Below are positions 1-8,592 of a DNA stretch of 32,552 nt, one piece after another. A model generated the notes under the pieces. The model did no database searches. It had not been told where the DNA came from and saw only the letters and a list, made by a program, of their open reading frames with translations. Location: contig MHGH01000001.1 of assembly GCA_001805465.1 (NCBI GenBank), positions 2,452 through 35,003 on the forward strand. The letters are read 5' to 3'. The position numbers and the translations under genes are program-made. Source of the DNA: Omnitrophica WOR_2 bacterium RBG_13_41_10 (lineage in GTDB: Bacteria; Omnitrophota; Gorgyraeia; Gygaellales; Profunditerraquicolaceae). Within the stretch, counting starts at the first letter, position 1. Each line of letters starts with the position of its first letter.

Positions 1-2
1 AG

Positions 3-206
3 GCATTTGATCTGATAGCAAAATCCGGGGGTAAAGTAAATTCAATGTACGCGCTTCTGGGCAAATATGACATCGTGCTGATAACGGATTTTCCGGATGT
101 TGCAGACGTGATGAAGGCATCCATTGCCTTAAACAAGCTGACCGGTATAACCTTTACCAGCTTCCCTGCTATCAGTATCGAGGAATTTGACAAAATCACT
201 ACATAA
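3..206 (+). CDS. GYD-like domain protein, C-terminal part (5' end outside window)
   Basis: Open frame from the window edge: AFDLIAKSGGKVNSMYALLGKYDIVLITDFPDVADVMKASIALNKLTGITFTSFPAISIEEFDKITT*, matching the C-terminal pattern of GYD-type small proteins. Confidence 0.65.
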   Translation, partial: AFDLIAKSGGKVNSMYALLGKYDIVLITDFPDVADVMKASIALNKLTGITFTSFPAISIEEFDKITT

Positions 207-256
207 GCGGGATTACCGAAGGGTCGTCCCCGAATACAACTGGTAAATTTTAGCGA

Positions 257-589
257 ATGACAATAGTAAATATAATAGGAGAAGTAAGAAAGCTCGTAGA
301 TTTAGTAAGCTATCAGAATAGTGCTATCGTAAGCAAAGAGATTATTAAGAACGAAAAAGGAACGGTTACGCTGTTTGCATTTGATAAAGGACAGGGATTG
401 AGTGAGCATACCGCTCCTTTTGATGCATTAGTATATAATTTTGACGGTAAAGCAGAAGTAATTATCGAAGGAAAGCCGCATCTTTTAGGAGAGGGAGAGA
501 TTATAATTATGCCAGCAAATAAGCCGCATGCCTTAAAAGCGATAGAGCGTTTTAAGATGCTTTTAGTGATGGTGAGGGAGAAAGGATAA
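257..589 (+). CDS. Small cupin-domain protein
   Basis: 110 aa with cupin-type motifs (GLSEHTAPFDALVYNFDGKAEVIIEGKPHLLGEGEIIIMPANKPHALKA). Confidence 0.85.
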   Translation: MTIVNIIGEVRKLVDLVSYQNSAIVSKEIIKNEKGTVTLFAFDKGQGLSEHTAPFDALVYNFDGKAEVIIEGKPHLLGEGEIIIMPANKPHALKAIERFKMLLVMVREKG

Positions 590-590
590 A

Positions 591-2828
591 ATGAAGCGTA
601 TTTTATTGTTTATTTTGCCGATTTTAATCATTATTGCCGTGGCATTCACTATATTCGGAATCGTACAGGTCCGCTATGAAGAAGAAAAACTAATGGATGA
701 CCTGAAAAGGAAGGCCAGGGCTGTGGCGGAAAGCGTTGAATTGTCGGCAAGATATTCGCTTATTAACAATGACCTTAAGTCAGCCAAGCGCCTTGTAGAA
801 AGCTTCCAAAAGAGGGAGAGGATGCAGGGTTGCGTAATCTACGATAAGGAAGGCCTGATTTTAGCTATTACTGAACGAATCTCTGATTGGGGGCAGAAAG
901 AAAAGACATATATCAAAGAAATCCTAAATACCCAAAGTGCCAGGGGTGCAATTGAAATATTTGGGGATTATTCGGTATATAGCTACACCTTGCCGGTATT
1001 AGATGATGAGAATAATATTTTGGGCGTAGTAGAAGTCATATATGATACCTCTTATCTCTTCACTACCTTAGCCGATTTATGGAGGAGGATAAGCACAACA
1101 TTAATTATCTTGATATCGCTCATAGCAATCACTGCTGTTTTAATCCAAAGGCAGATTTTTATCCTTCCTGTGCGCCGGCTTACGCAATGGTTTAGCCATT
1201 TTCAAAGGGGCGAGATAGACGAAAGCCATCCTATAAAAGAAAAAGGAGAACTCGGCAAGCTTGCCAGTGAAGTAGAGCAGGTAGCATTAAGTTTACGGGT
1301 TGCCCGAAGGACAATTTCTGATGAAGCTTCTGTACGGTTGCAGAAAGAAGAAGTATGGACGGAATCCAAGTTAAGGGATTTAGTTCGTGCTAAACTAGGG
1401 GATAACGCATTATTTGTAGTTTCGAACCGTGAACCGTATATGCATGTTCTAGATGAATCTACCGGCGTGACTAAATGCATTAGGCCCGCAAGCGGCGTGG
1501 TTACCGCTATACATCCTGTTTTGTGCGCCTGCGGAGGAACATGGATTGCCCATGGCAGCGGCAATGCGGATAAGAAATTTGTTAATTCGAAAGATAAATT
1601 AGGCGTACCTCCTAAAGATAATCGCTATATTCTTAAAAGAGCGTGGTTAACGAAAGAGGAAGAAGATGGATATTATTACGGATTTGCTAACGAAGGCCTA
1701 TGGCCGTTATGTCACAATACACATACGCGGCCGATCTTTCGAGAGTCAGATTGGCAGATGTATAAAAAAGTGAATCAGAAGTTTGCCGATACTCTCCTTG
1801 AAGAATTACCGGCTAAGCCTCCGTTTATCTTTATTCAGGATTACCACTTTACATTACTTGCTAAGATGATTAAAGAGAAGCGACCCGATGCAACCATTGC
1901 CTTGTTTTGGCATATCCCTTGGCCCAATCCGGAAAATTTCTCCATATGTCCGTATCGTCAGGAAATTCTCGATGGAATGTTGGGCTGTGATTTAATCGGA
2001 TTTCATGTTCAGAATCATTGCAATAATTTCTTAGATACTGCCAATAGGCTTCTTGAGTCGCGCGTTGATACTGAGAAATTTAGCATCATCCGTTTCGATA
2101 AAGAGACATTTGTCAGGGCTTTTCCTATAAGCGTTGACGGCCATATAAGCGAAGGCAGTTTTAAGGTTGAACCGATCAGGGAGATAGAGAAGCTAAAGAA
2201 AGAATACGATCTAAAAGATAAAATAGTGGGATTAGGCGTAGATAGAATTGATTACACCAAGGGCATAATCGAGAGGGTATTGGCCGTCGACAGGTTTTTA
2301 GAAAAATATCCCGAGTACAAGAAAAAATTTGTCTTTATTCAGCTTGCCGCTCCCAGCCGAACGCATATAAAGCGCTATCATGACCTCATAGGCGAGATAG
2401 ATGAATTGGTGGAAAAGAAAAACTGGAAATATCTTGACGGTGATTGGAAACCGATAATATATCTAAAGCGCCATTTTTCTCAAGACGAGATAGAGCCTTA
2501 TTATATGCTGGCTGATCTGTGTATTGTCAGTTCTCTGCATGACGGTATGAATCTGGTTGCCAAAGAGTATGTGGCAGCCAAGAAAGATTTATCCGGAAGC
2601 CTGATTTTAAGCCAATTTACCGGTGCGGCGCGAGAATTAACCGATGCCATTCAGATTAATCCATATTCCATAGAAGAATTTGCTGATAGTATTAAGTTGG
2701 CTCTAGAAATGCCTTCGGAAGAGAAGGAAAAGCGCATGGAGAATATGCGTAAAATTATCAGCGAAAATAATGTCTATCGCTGGGCAGGTAATATCATTAC
2801 AGAACTTACGGCATTAAAGAAAGTTTAG
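591..2828 (+). CDS. Membrane sensor (TM - extracytoplasmic domain - TM - HAMP-like) fused to trehalose-6-phosphate synthase (GT20)
   Basis: N-terminal TM (LLFILPILIIIAVAFTIFGIV), about 140 aa extracytoplasmic domain, second TM (TTLIILISLIAITAVLI), HAMP-like segment, then GT20 motifs (VVSNREPY, CGGTWIAHGSG, IQDYHFTLLAKMI, FWHIPWPNPENF, VDRIDYTKGI, LHDGMNLVAKEYVA). Confidence 0.9.
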   Translation: MKRILLFILPILIIIAVAFTIFGIVQVRYEEEKLMDDLKRKARAVAESVELSARYSLINNDLKSAKRLVESFQKRERMQGCVIYDKEGLILAITERISDWGQKEKTYIKEILNTQSARGAIEIFGDYSVYSYTLPVLDDENNILGVVEVIYDTSYLFTTLADLWRRISTTLIILISLIAITAVLIQRQIFILPVRRLTQWFSHFQRGEIDESHPIKEKGELGKLASEVEQVALSLRVARRTISDEASVRLQKEEVWTESKLRDLVRAKLGDNALFVVSNREPYMHVLDESTGVTKCIRPASGVVTAIHPVLCACGGTWIAHGSGNADKKFVNSKDKLGVPPKDNRYILKRAWLTKEEEDGYYYGFANEGLWPLCHNTHTRPIFRESDWQMYKKVNQKFADTLLEELPAKPPFIFIQDYHFTLLAKMIKEKRPDATIALFWHIPWPNPENFSICPYRQEILDGMLGCDLIGFHVQNHCNNFLDTANRLLESRVDTEKFSIIRFDKETFVRAFPISVDGHISEGSFKVEPIREIEKLKKEYDLKDKIVGLGVDRIDYTKGIIERVLAVDRFLEKYPEYKKKFVFIQLAAPSRTHIKRYHDLIGEIDELVEKKNWKYLDGDWKPIIYLKRHFSQDEIEPYYMLADLCIVSSLHDGMNLVAKEYVAAKKDLSGSLILSQFTGAARELTDAIQINPYSIEEFADSIKLALEMPSEEKEKRMENMRKIISENNVYRWAGNIITELTALKKV

Positions 2829-3626
2829 ATGGAATATTTATTTTCTCATCGGAATAAATTAAAAGACATATTAACTGACAAGTTTGTGTTTCTTTTTTTG
2901 GACTATGATGGAACTTTAACCCCAATTGCGCAAACCCCCGATAAGGCGGTAATTTCTAAAGAAAAAAAAGATTTATTGGGCAGGCTATCTAACAATCCTA
3001 ACTGTAAGGTAGCTATTATCAGTGGTAGGTCGCTTAGCGATATAAAGGCCCTTGTAGGGATTAAAAGTATTATTTATGCCGGTAATCATGGCCTGGAAAT
3101 AGAAGGCCCAAAGATTAAATTTGAGAGCAGGCTTTCCCCGAGATTCAAGTCTATTATCAGGGATATATATAAAGATGCGGTTGGCAGGTTTTCCAAAATT
3201 AAGGGGGTTTTAATAGAAAACAAGGGATTGACCTTAAGCGTCCATTATCGCCTGGTAGATAAACAGGATATTCAAGAGTTCTTAAAGATATTAGCTGAAA
3301 TAACTGATCCTTATATTGTCCGCAATAAAATAAAGATTAATTCCGGTAAAAAAGTTTATGAGATAAGGCCTCCCGTAATGTGGGATAAAGGTAAAATTGT
3401 CTTGTGGCTGTTGTCTAGGCAACAATTTTTGTTAGAAAATAATAATATTTTGCCTATTTATATCGGAGATGATACTACCGATGAAGATGCCTTTAAGGCG
3501 CTAAAGAAGAAAGGCCTGACAATATTTGTGGGAGAAAAGGCCAGTCCAGGAGCCCGATATTATTTAAAAAATACGGAGGAGGTAACCGAACTCTTAAGGC
3601 TAATTTTTGATCTTAAGCATAAGTAA
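2829..3626 (+). CDS. otsB: Trehalose-6-phosphate phosphatase (HAD superfamily)
   Basis: HAD motif DYDGTLTPI, IISGR, NHGLEIEG, GDDTTDEDAFKAL; adjacent to the T6P synthase. Confidence 0.93.
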   Translation: MEYLFSHRNKLKDILTDKFVFLFLDYDGTLTPIAQTPDKAVISKEKKDLLGRLSNNPNCKVAIISGRSLSDIKALVGIKSIIYAGNHGLEIEGPKIKFESRLSPRFKSIIRDIYKDAVGRFSKIKGVLIENKGLTLSVHYRLVDKQDIQEFLKILAEITDPYIVRNKIKINSGKKVYEIRPPVMWDKGKIVLWLLSRQQFLLENNNILPIYIGDDTTDEDAFKALKKKGLTIFVGEKASPGARYYLKNTEEVTELLRLIFDLKHK

Positions 3627-3629
3627 GAT

Positions 3630-4301
3630 ATGGCAGAATTAATAAAGGCTAAAGAGCCATTTAGATTTTATACAAGATTGCACCTGACTGAGCTAACCGG
3701 TTTAAGGGCCTCTACCTTAAGCCAATTAGTAGGACTGATAAAAGAGGCTTCCGGTTCTTGCATTTACCACCATACCCATAGATTTCTGCAACAGCATCAG
3801 TATCTTTCTCCTGAGCCGCCGAATGACTTTGCCTATTGGGTAGCAGAGATTCTTGGCGAAAAGGAATTGGGGGAGAAACTCGCCAGCATTGATACCATTC
3901 AATACTCAACTATTCACGGCCTTCGCGAAGCGATTGTTACCACCATGGATGATTATCTAAAGAACAATGCTCTGGCAAAACTAAGATTTGCTGGCGAAGG
4001 AGCGGAATTCCATTTTATGAAATCAGTCAGTTTCGTAATTCCCACAAATTACGTTGTCTCTGATTTAAAAAATTTTAAAGATACATTGGGTAATATAACT
4101 ATTGATTCAATATACTTCCATATTTTTGAAGCACGATTGCGCCTGGAAAGAAAAACCAATGACTTTTCTAATTGGATAGAAAATTCCATAGGCGATAAAG
4201 AACTGGCAGAGGAGATTTCAAGGCTCGATCCTTATGCCTATACCTTAGAGGAATTAAGGAGAGTAATAATTAAGCTTATAGAAAAAAGGCTTTCCGTTTA
4301 A
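3630..4301 (+). CDS. DUF5752-like protein of unknown function
   Basis: 223 aa with two repeat-like halves (PFRFYTRLHLTELTGL...FAYWVAEILGEKELGEKLASID and FHFMKSVSFVIPTNYVVSDL...FSNWIENSIGDKELAEEISRLDPYAYTLEELR); lies between otsB and a TreT-like gene. Family name is from memory. Confidence 0.65.
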   Translation: MAELIKAKEPFRFYTRLHLTELTGLRASTLSQLVGLIKEASGSCIYHHTHRFLQQHQYLSPEPPNDFAYWVAEILGEKELGEKLASIDTIQYSTIHGLREAIVTTMDDYLKNNALAKLRFAGEGAEFHFMKSVSFVIPTNYVVSDLKNFKDTLGNITIDSIYFHIFEARLRLERKTNDFSNWIENSIGDKELAEEISRLDPYAYTLEELRRVIIKLIEKRLSV

Positions 4302-4302
4302 T

Positions 4303-5514
4303 ATGAAAAGAATAGATGAATATATTCCCATAGTGGGTAGTTCCGTTATTGACGATTTAAAATTACTTGGAGAAAAACTTAAAAATAAAGTTATTCAACA
4401 TATCAATTCTACGCCCGTAGGCGGCGGTGTTGCCGAAATATTAAACCGCATGGTTGGGCTGTTAAGAGAATTAGGCGTAGATACAAGATGGGACGTCATA
4501 AAAGGCGGAGAGCAATTTTTTGGAGTGACAAAAAAGTTTCACAACGCATTGCACGGCAGGGCCAAAGAGATAACCCAGAGGGATTTTGAAATATTCATGG
4601 AGACCAGCCAGCAAAATTTAGAAAATGTCAATACCTACGGAGATATTGTTTTTGTCCATGACCCGCAGCCAATAGCTCTGATAAAAAAGAAAGCCGCTAA
4701 CAAATGGCTTTGGCGTTGCCATGTTGACGTATCTAATCCTAATGAGAAAGTTTGGGGATTTCTTATGGATTTTATCGTTCAGTATGATTCTGTAGTTTTT
4801 TCTGCTCCGGCTTTCTCCCGGAAGTTACCCGTCAGGCAATTTTTAATTTCTCCATCCATTGACCCTTTAAGCGACAAAAACAAAGAATTACCCCAAGAAA
4901 CAATAAATTCGGTCTTAAGAAAATACGGTATTAAAAAAGACAAAGCAATCATCACCCAAATATCCCGTTTTGACCGCTTAAAAGACCCCATAGGCGTAAT
5001 TGAAGCATATTTGCAGGTAAAAAAATATATCAATTGCCAGCTGATCTTGGCCGGTGGTACCGCCGAGGATGATCCAGAAGGACTCCAAGTGCTTGAGGAA
5101 GTTAAAGAGAAAGCTAAGAATGACCGCGATATTCATATTTTGCTTTTACCACACAACGATATAGAAGTGAATGCACTGCAAAGGGTTTCCGATGTCATTG
5201 TTCAGAAATCTCTTAAGGAGGGATTTGGTTTAACGGTCGCCGAAGCTCTATGGAAAGCAAAACCCGTTGTAGCTTCTAATGTCGGCGGTATCCCCTTACA
5301 GATAAAACACAAATATTCCGGTTTATTGTGCCGTTCAGTTGAAGGCGCTGCTTTTGCGATAAAGCAGTTGCTTAATAGCCCGGAATACGCCCAAAAATTA
5401 GGAGAAAATGGCCGGGAGCATATTAGAAACAATTTCCTGCTTACCAGGCACCTAAGGGATTATATGTTGTTATTTCTTTCGCTTTATCATCCTGAAGATA
5501 TAGTGTATTTGTAA
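4303..5514 (+). CDS. GT4-family trehalose synthase (TreT-like) glycosyltransferase
   Basis: HINSTPVGGGVAEILNRMVGLLRELGVDTRWDVI, HDPQPIALI, WRCHVDVS, QISRFDRLKDPIGVIEAY, LKEGFGLTVAEALWKAKPVVASNVGGIPLQI. Confidence 0.85.
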   Translation: MKRIDEYIPIVGSSVIDDLKLLGEKLKNKVIQHINSTPVGGGVAEILNRMVGLLRELGVDTRWDVIKGGEQFFGVTKKFHNALHGRAKEITQRDFEIFMETSQQNLENVNTYGDIVFVHDPQPIALIKKKAANKWLWRCHVDVSNPNEKVWGFLMDFIVQYDSVVFSAPAFSRKLPVRQFLISPSIDPLSDKNKELPQETINSVLRKYGIKKDKAIITQISRFDRLKDPIGVIEAYLQVKKYINCQLILAGGTAEDDPEGLQVLEEVKEKAKNDRDIHILLLPHNDIEVNALQRVSDVIVQKSLKEGFGLTVAEALWKAKPVVASNVGGIPLQIKHKYSGLLCRSVEGAAFAIKQLLNSPEYAQKLGENGREHIRNNFLLTRHLRDYMLLFLSLYHPEDIVYL

Positions 5515-5604
5515 AAGGAGAGCGTCAGTGAAATTATTAAAAATTAGGTAAATTGTTCTCACTCCTGAATTAAACCCCCCAAGTAAAAAAAATCCAAACT
5601 TTTC

Positions 5605-5633
5605 TTGACATTAATTGCTTTTTGCGTTATATT
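5605..5633 (+). promoter_or_regulatory. Sigma70-type promoter of the MarR/efflux operon
   Basis: TTGACA (5605-5610), 17-nt spacer, TATATT (5628-5633). Confidence 0.75.
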
Positions 5634-5641
5634 TAATGGTA

Positions 5642-5668
5642 TTAATAGTTAAGATACTTAACTATTAA
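5642..5668 (+). promoter_or_regulatory. Perfect palindrome, likely MarR autoregulatory operator
   Basis: TTAATAGTTAAG-ATA-CTTAACTATTAA: 12-bp perfect arms with a 3-nt centre, just downstream of the -10 and 11 nt before the MarR ATG. Confidence 0.8.
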
Positions 5669-5679
5669 GGAGGTTAAAT

Positions 5680-6144
5680 ATGCCCGTAGTTTCTCTTAGC
5701 CATTTTGCCGGTAAAATGGGCGAGATTATGCCCATAATGATGAAAGAATTTACCCGGTGCATGGCCGTTGAATTGCATAAAGCAAAGGTTACCCTGCCGC
5801 AAATAATGATTTTACATTTTTTGGAGATGGAGCAGGAAGCCAAGATGAAAGACCTGGCGCGTTTTATGGGTGTTACCATGGCAGCCATGACCGGAATTAT
5901 CGAGCGCCTGGTAAAAAGCGGCCACTGTACAAGAATCTACGACCCCCAAGACCGCCGGATTATTAAAATAAGATTAACCGCTAAAGGCGATAATTTAGTA
6001 AAAAATATCAATGAAGGTAAACACCGGATGATCATAAAAATATTTGGTAAAATCTCTGAGACTGACCGGCAGGATTATTTACGTATCCTATTGCAAATAA
6101 AGGAGATTTTACTCAGAGAAAATTCTCATTTAGCACAATGCTGA
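5680..6144 (+). CDS. MarR-family transcriptional regulator
   Basis: 154 aa winged-helix pattern (LPQIMILHFLEMEQEAKMKDLARFMGVTMAAMTGIIERLVKSGHCTRIYDPQDRRIIKIRLTAKG). Confidence 0.92.
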   Translation: MPVVSLSHFAGKMGEIMPIMMKEFTRCMAVELHKAKVTLPQIMILHFLEMEQEAKMKDLARFMGVTMAAMTGIIERLVKSGHCTRIYDPQDRRIIKIRLTAKGDNLVKNINEGKHRMIIKIFGKISETDRQDYLRILLQIKEILLRENSHLAQC

Positions 6145-6154
6145 TTAAGGCAAA

Positions 6155-7711
6155 ATGTTTAAAAGGGCGTTAATTTTTTGTTTAAATATCGGGCTGATCT
6201 TTAGCCTTGTTTCTTCTGCCACAGCAAAAGATAAGCCTGGCAAGCCAGAAGAAAGGGCAAGGGAAATAGATAAAGCCCTTTTTATGGCCTCGGGCACTGT
6301 GGACAAGATTTTAAAAATTGGCTTAGTGGATTGTATGCTTTATGCCTTAAAACAAAATTCAGAAATTTTGGTTAAGCGCATCGAACCAAAATTAAAAGAA
6401 GACGAGGTGAAGATTGCTAAGGCCGATTTTGAGCCGACCTTTAATGCTGAATATACGGTACAAGATACAAACGAGGTTTCATCCAGCACTTTGCAGGGAG
6501 CGGATATTTTTAATACCCAAGACATGAATCTCAACGCCGATGTTTCGGGTAAGTTCACCAGCGGCACAGAATATAAGATGGGAATCCTTAATCAGAGATA
6601 TAAAAGTGATTCCACATACCAGGTCTTTAATCCTTATTATGCCATAGAGCCAAAAATTACTATCACCCAGCCGCTTTTTAGAGGCTTTGGCACAATGGTA
6701 AATAAAGCGGATATTATAGTCGCCCAGAATAATAGATTACAATCCGGCGCTTCTTTTAAGGATACGGTTATGGATACTATCAGCAAAGCAAAAATAGCTT
6801 ATTACAACTATATTTTTTATCTTGAAAGCTATGCTATTGCTAAGTTATCTTTAGAACGCGCCCAGCATTTATTGGAGATAAATAAAGCCAGATATCAAAA
6901 AGGGCTTATCAGTTCCGTTGATTTATTAGAAACAGAAGCAGCTGCAGCAGAGAGAGAAAAAACAGTGCTGACGGCTGAGGCCCAGGTCAAGAGAGCGGAG
7001 GATGACCTTAAACTCATTACCAATTTAGTTGATGACCCCCAAGTTTGGAACGCCAAGATTGAACTGATAGATAAGCCGGCATTTATTGTTGAAGAGGTAG
7101 ATTTACTGCAAAGCCTAAAAGCAGCCTTTGAATACAGGCCGGATTACTACTCTGCGAAGATAGATTTGAAAAGCCGGGATATCAAAATCGTAACTGCCCA
7201 GAACGCCTTGCTTCCTACCGTTGACCTAGTGGCTAGTTTTGGCTTAAACGGATTAGGAAAAGACTATCAGAGTGCCCTCCAAAAAGTTAACCCCGACTAT
7301 ACAGACTGGGGCATCGGGGTTAAATTCAGCCTTCCTTGGGGCAGTGGAGATCGGGCAAAATACGACCAGAGGCAATTAGAGAAAGCCCAGGCCTTACTTG
7401 TATTTAAAAGATTAGAGCAGAATATTATTCTGGAAATAAGGGATAAGGTGAGAAATGCCAAAACACAAAAACAGCAGGTAGATGTGGCTAAGCTTTCCAA
7501 GGAAAAAGAGGCCCAGAACTACGAAGCGCAGAAAGAGCGTTACGCCGCAGGCCAGGTTTCTACTCATGATATGCTGGATTATCAAGATAAATTATCACAG
7601 GCCGAGCTTGACTATGTCAAGGCGTTAATTGATTATAATATTGCCTTAATTAATCTGGATAAATCTCAAGGGATAACCTTAGCCAAGAACAATATTAAAC
7701 TGGAGGAGTGA
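6155..7711 (+). CDS. TolC-family outer membrane efflux protein
   Basis: Signal peptide; paired OEP-like repeats (DCMLYALKQNSEILVKRIEPKLKEDEVKIAKADFEPTFNAEYT; ARYQKGLISSVDLLETEAAAAEREKTVLTAEAQVKRAEDDLK; RYAAGQVSTHDMLDYQDKLSQAELDYVKALIDYNIALINLDKSQG). Confidence 0.92.
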   Translation: MFKRALIFCLNIGLIFSLVSSATAKDKPGKPEERAREIDKALFMASGTVDKILKIGLVDCMLYALKQNSEILVKRIEPKLKEDEVKIAKADFEPTFNAEYTVQDTNEVSSSTLQGADIFNTQDMNLNADVSGKFTSGTEYKMGILNQRYKSDSTYQVFNPYYAIEPKITITQPLFRGFGTMVNKADIIVAQNNRLQSGASFKDTVMDTISKAKIAYYNYIFYLESYAIAKLSLERAQHLLEINKARYQKGLISSVDLLETEAAAAEREKTVLTAEAQVKRAEDDLKLITNLVDDPQVWNAKIELIDKPAFIVEEVDLLQSLKAAFEYRPDYYSAKIDLKSRDIKIVTAQNALLPTVDLVASFGLNGLGKDYQSALQKVNPDYTDWGIGVKFSLPWGSGDRAKYDQRQLEKAQALLVFKRLEQNIILEIRDKVRNAKTQKQQVDVAKLSKEKEAQNYEAQKERYAAGQVSTHDMLDYQDKLSQAELDYVKALIDYNIALINLDKSQGITLAKNNIKLEE

Positions 7712-8592
7712 TGGCGAGTTCACGCAAGATGATTATAGCAGTATTTATGGTATTGACTGTTTTAGGCTGCCAAAAAGAGGAAAAAAGGCAGGCCGCAAAT
7801 GCAATAATCCCGGTAGAGGTTTCTAAGGTTGAATTTAAAGACCTTGAGGAAACGCTTGATTATGTAGGTAATATCAGGGCGCAGGAAGAGGCAGTAATTT
7901 ATCCTAAGGTCAACGGAAAAATTATGGAAAAAGTCAAAGAGGACGGAAGCCTGGTCAATAAAGGCGAAACAGTTGCCTATATCGACCGCGATGAAGTCGG
8001 TTTTAAATTTGAAAAGGCCCCTGTAGAAAGCCCGCTTAGCGGAATTATCGGCAGGGTTTATGTGGATATCGGAGAGAATGTCACCACGCAAACGCCCATT
8101 GCCTTGGTGGTTGATATGAGGCGCGTAGAAATAGATTTAGACATCCCGGAAAAATATTATTCAAAAATTGCCTTGGATCAAAAAGCAAGGGTTAAGGTAG
8201 ATGCTTATCTGGATGAAGAATTCAGCGGCCGGGTAACCAAGATTAGCCCGGTGGTAGATTTGTCTACGCGCGCTGCGCCCATTGAAATTACCATAGATAA
8301 TCCGCAAGGTAAGCTGCGCTCGGGAATGTTTAGTAAGGTAAGCCTGGTGCTCGCCGAGCATAAAAACGTGCCGGTGATTTTAAAAGAAGCAATTATGGGG
8401 AAAGTTCCGAATTTATACGTCTATGTTATAGAGAATCAAAAGGCGGTTTTAAGAAAAATTACCTTAGGTATCCGCCAGGGCCCGTATTATGAAGTAAGGG
8501 ATGGCCTTGGCCAAGGGGATCCGGTTGTGATTATGGGGCAGCAGAGACTTTATGATGGTGCAGAGGTAATTACGGAGGAAGAGAAAGAATGA
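7708..8592 (+). CDS. RND efflux periplasmic adaptor (MFP) lipoprotein, apparently lacking the alpha-hairpin
   Basis: Lipobox-like FMVLTVLGCQ; lipoyl halves (GNIRAQEEAVIYPKVNGKIMEKVKEDGSLVNKGETVAYID / APVESPLSGIIGRVYVDIGENVTTQTPIALVVD) followed by beta-barrel and membrane-proximal domains. Overlaps the tolC stop. Confidence 0.9.
   Translation: MMASSRKMIIAVFMVLTVLGCQKEEKRQAANAIIPVEVSKVEFKDLEETLDYVGNIRAQEEAVIYPKVNGKIMEKVKEDGSLVNKGETVAYIDRDEVGFKFEKAPVESPLSGIIGRVYVDIGENVTTQTPIALVVDMRRVEIDLDIPEKYYSKIALDQKARVKVDAYLDEEFSGRVTKISPVVDLSTRAAPIEITIDNPQGKLRSGMFSKVSLVLAEHKNVPVILKEAIMGKVPNLYVYVIENQKAVLRKITLGIRQGPYYEVRDGLGQGDPVVIMGQQRLYDGAEVITEEEKE

Noticed and set aside
1202-1564. Minus-strand and other overlapping short ORFs (e.g. 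1202-1564, 7762-8091, 9356-9691, 22307-22696, 28125-28508; also + strand 9997-10239 and 14041-14235)
   Set aside because: All lie largely within strongly supported + strand genes in other frames, without recognisable motifs or good RBSs.
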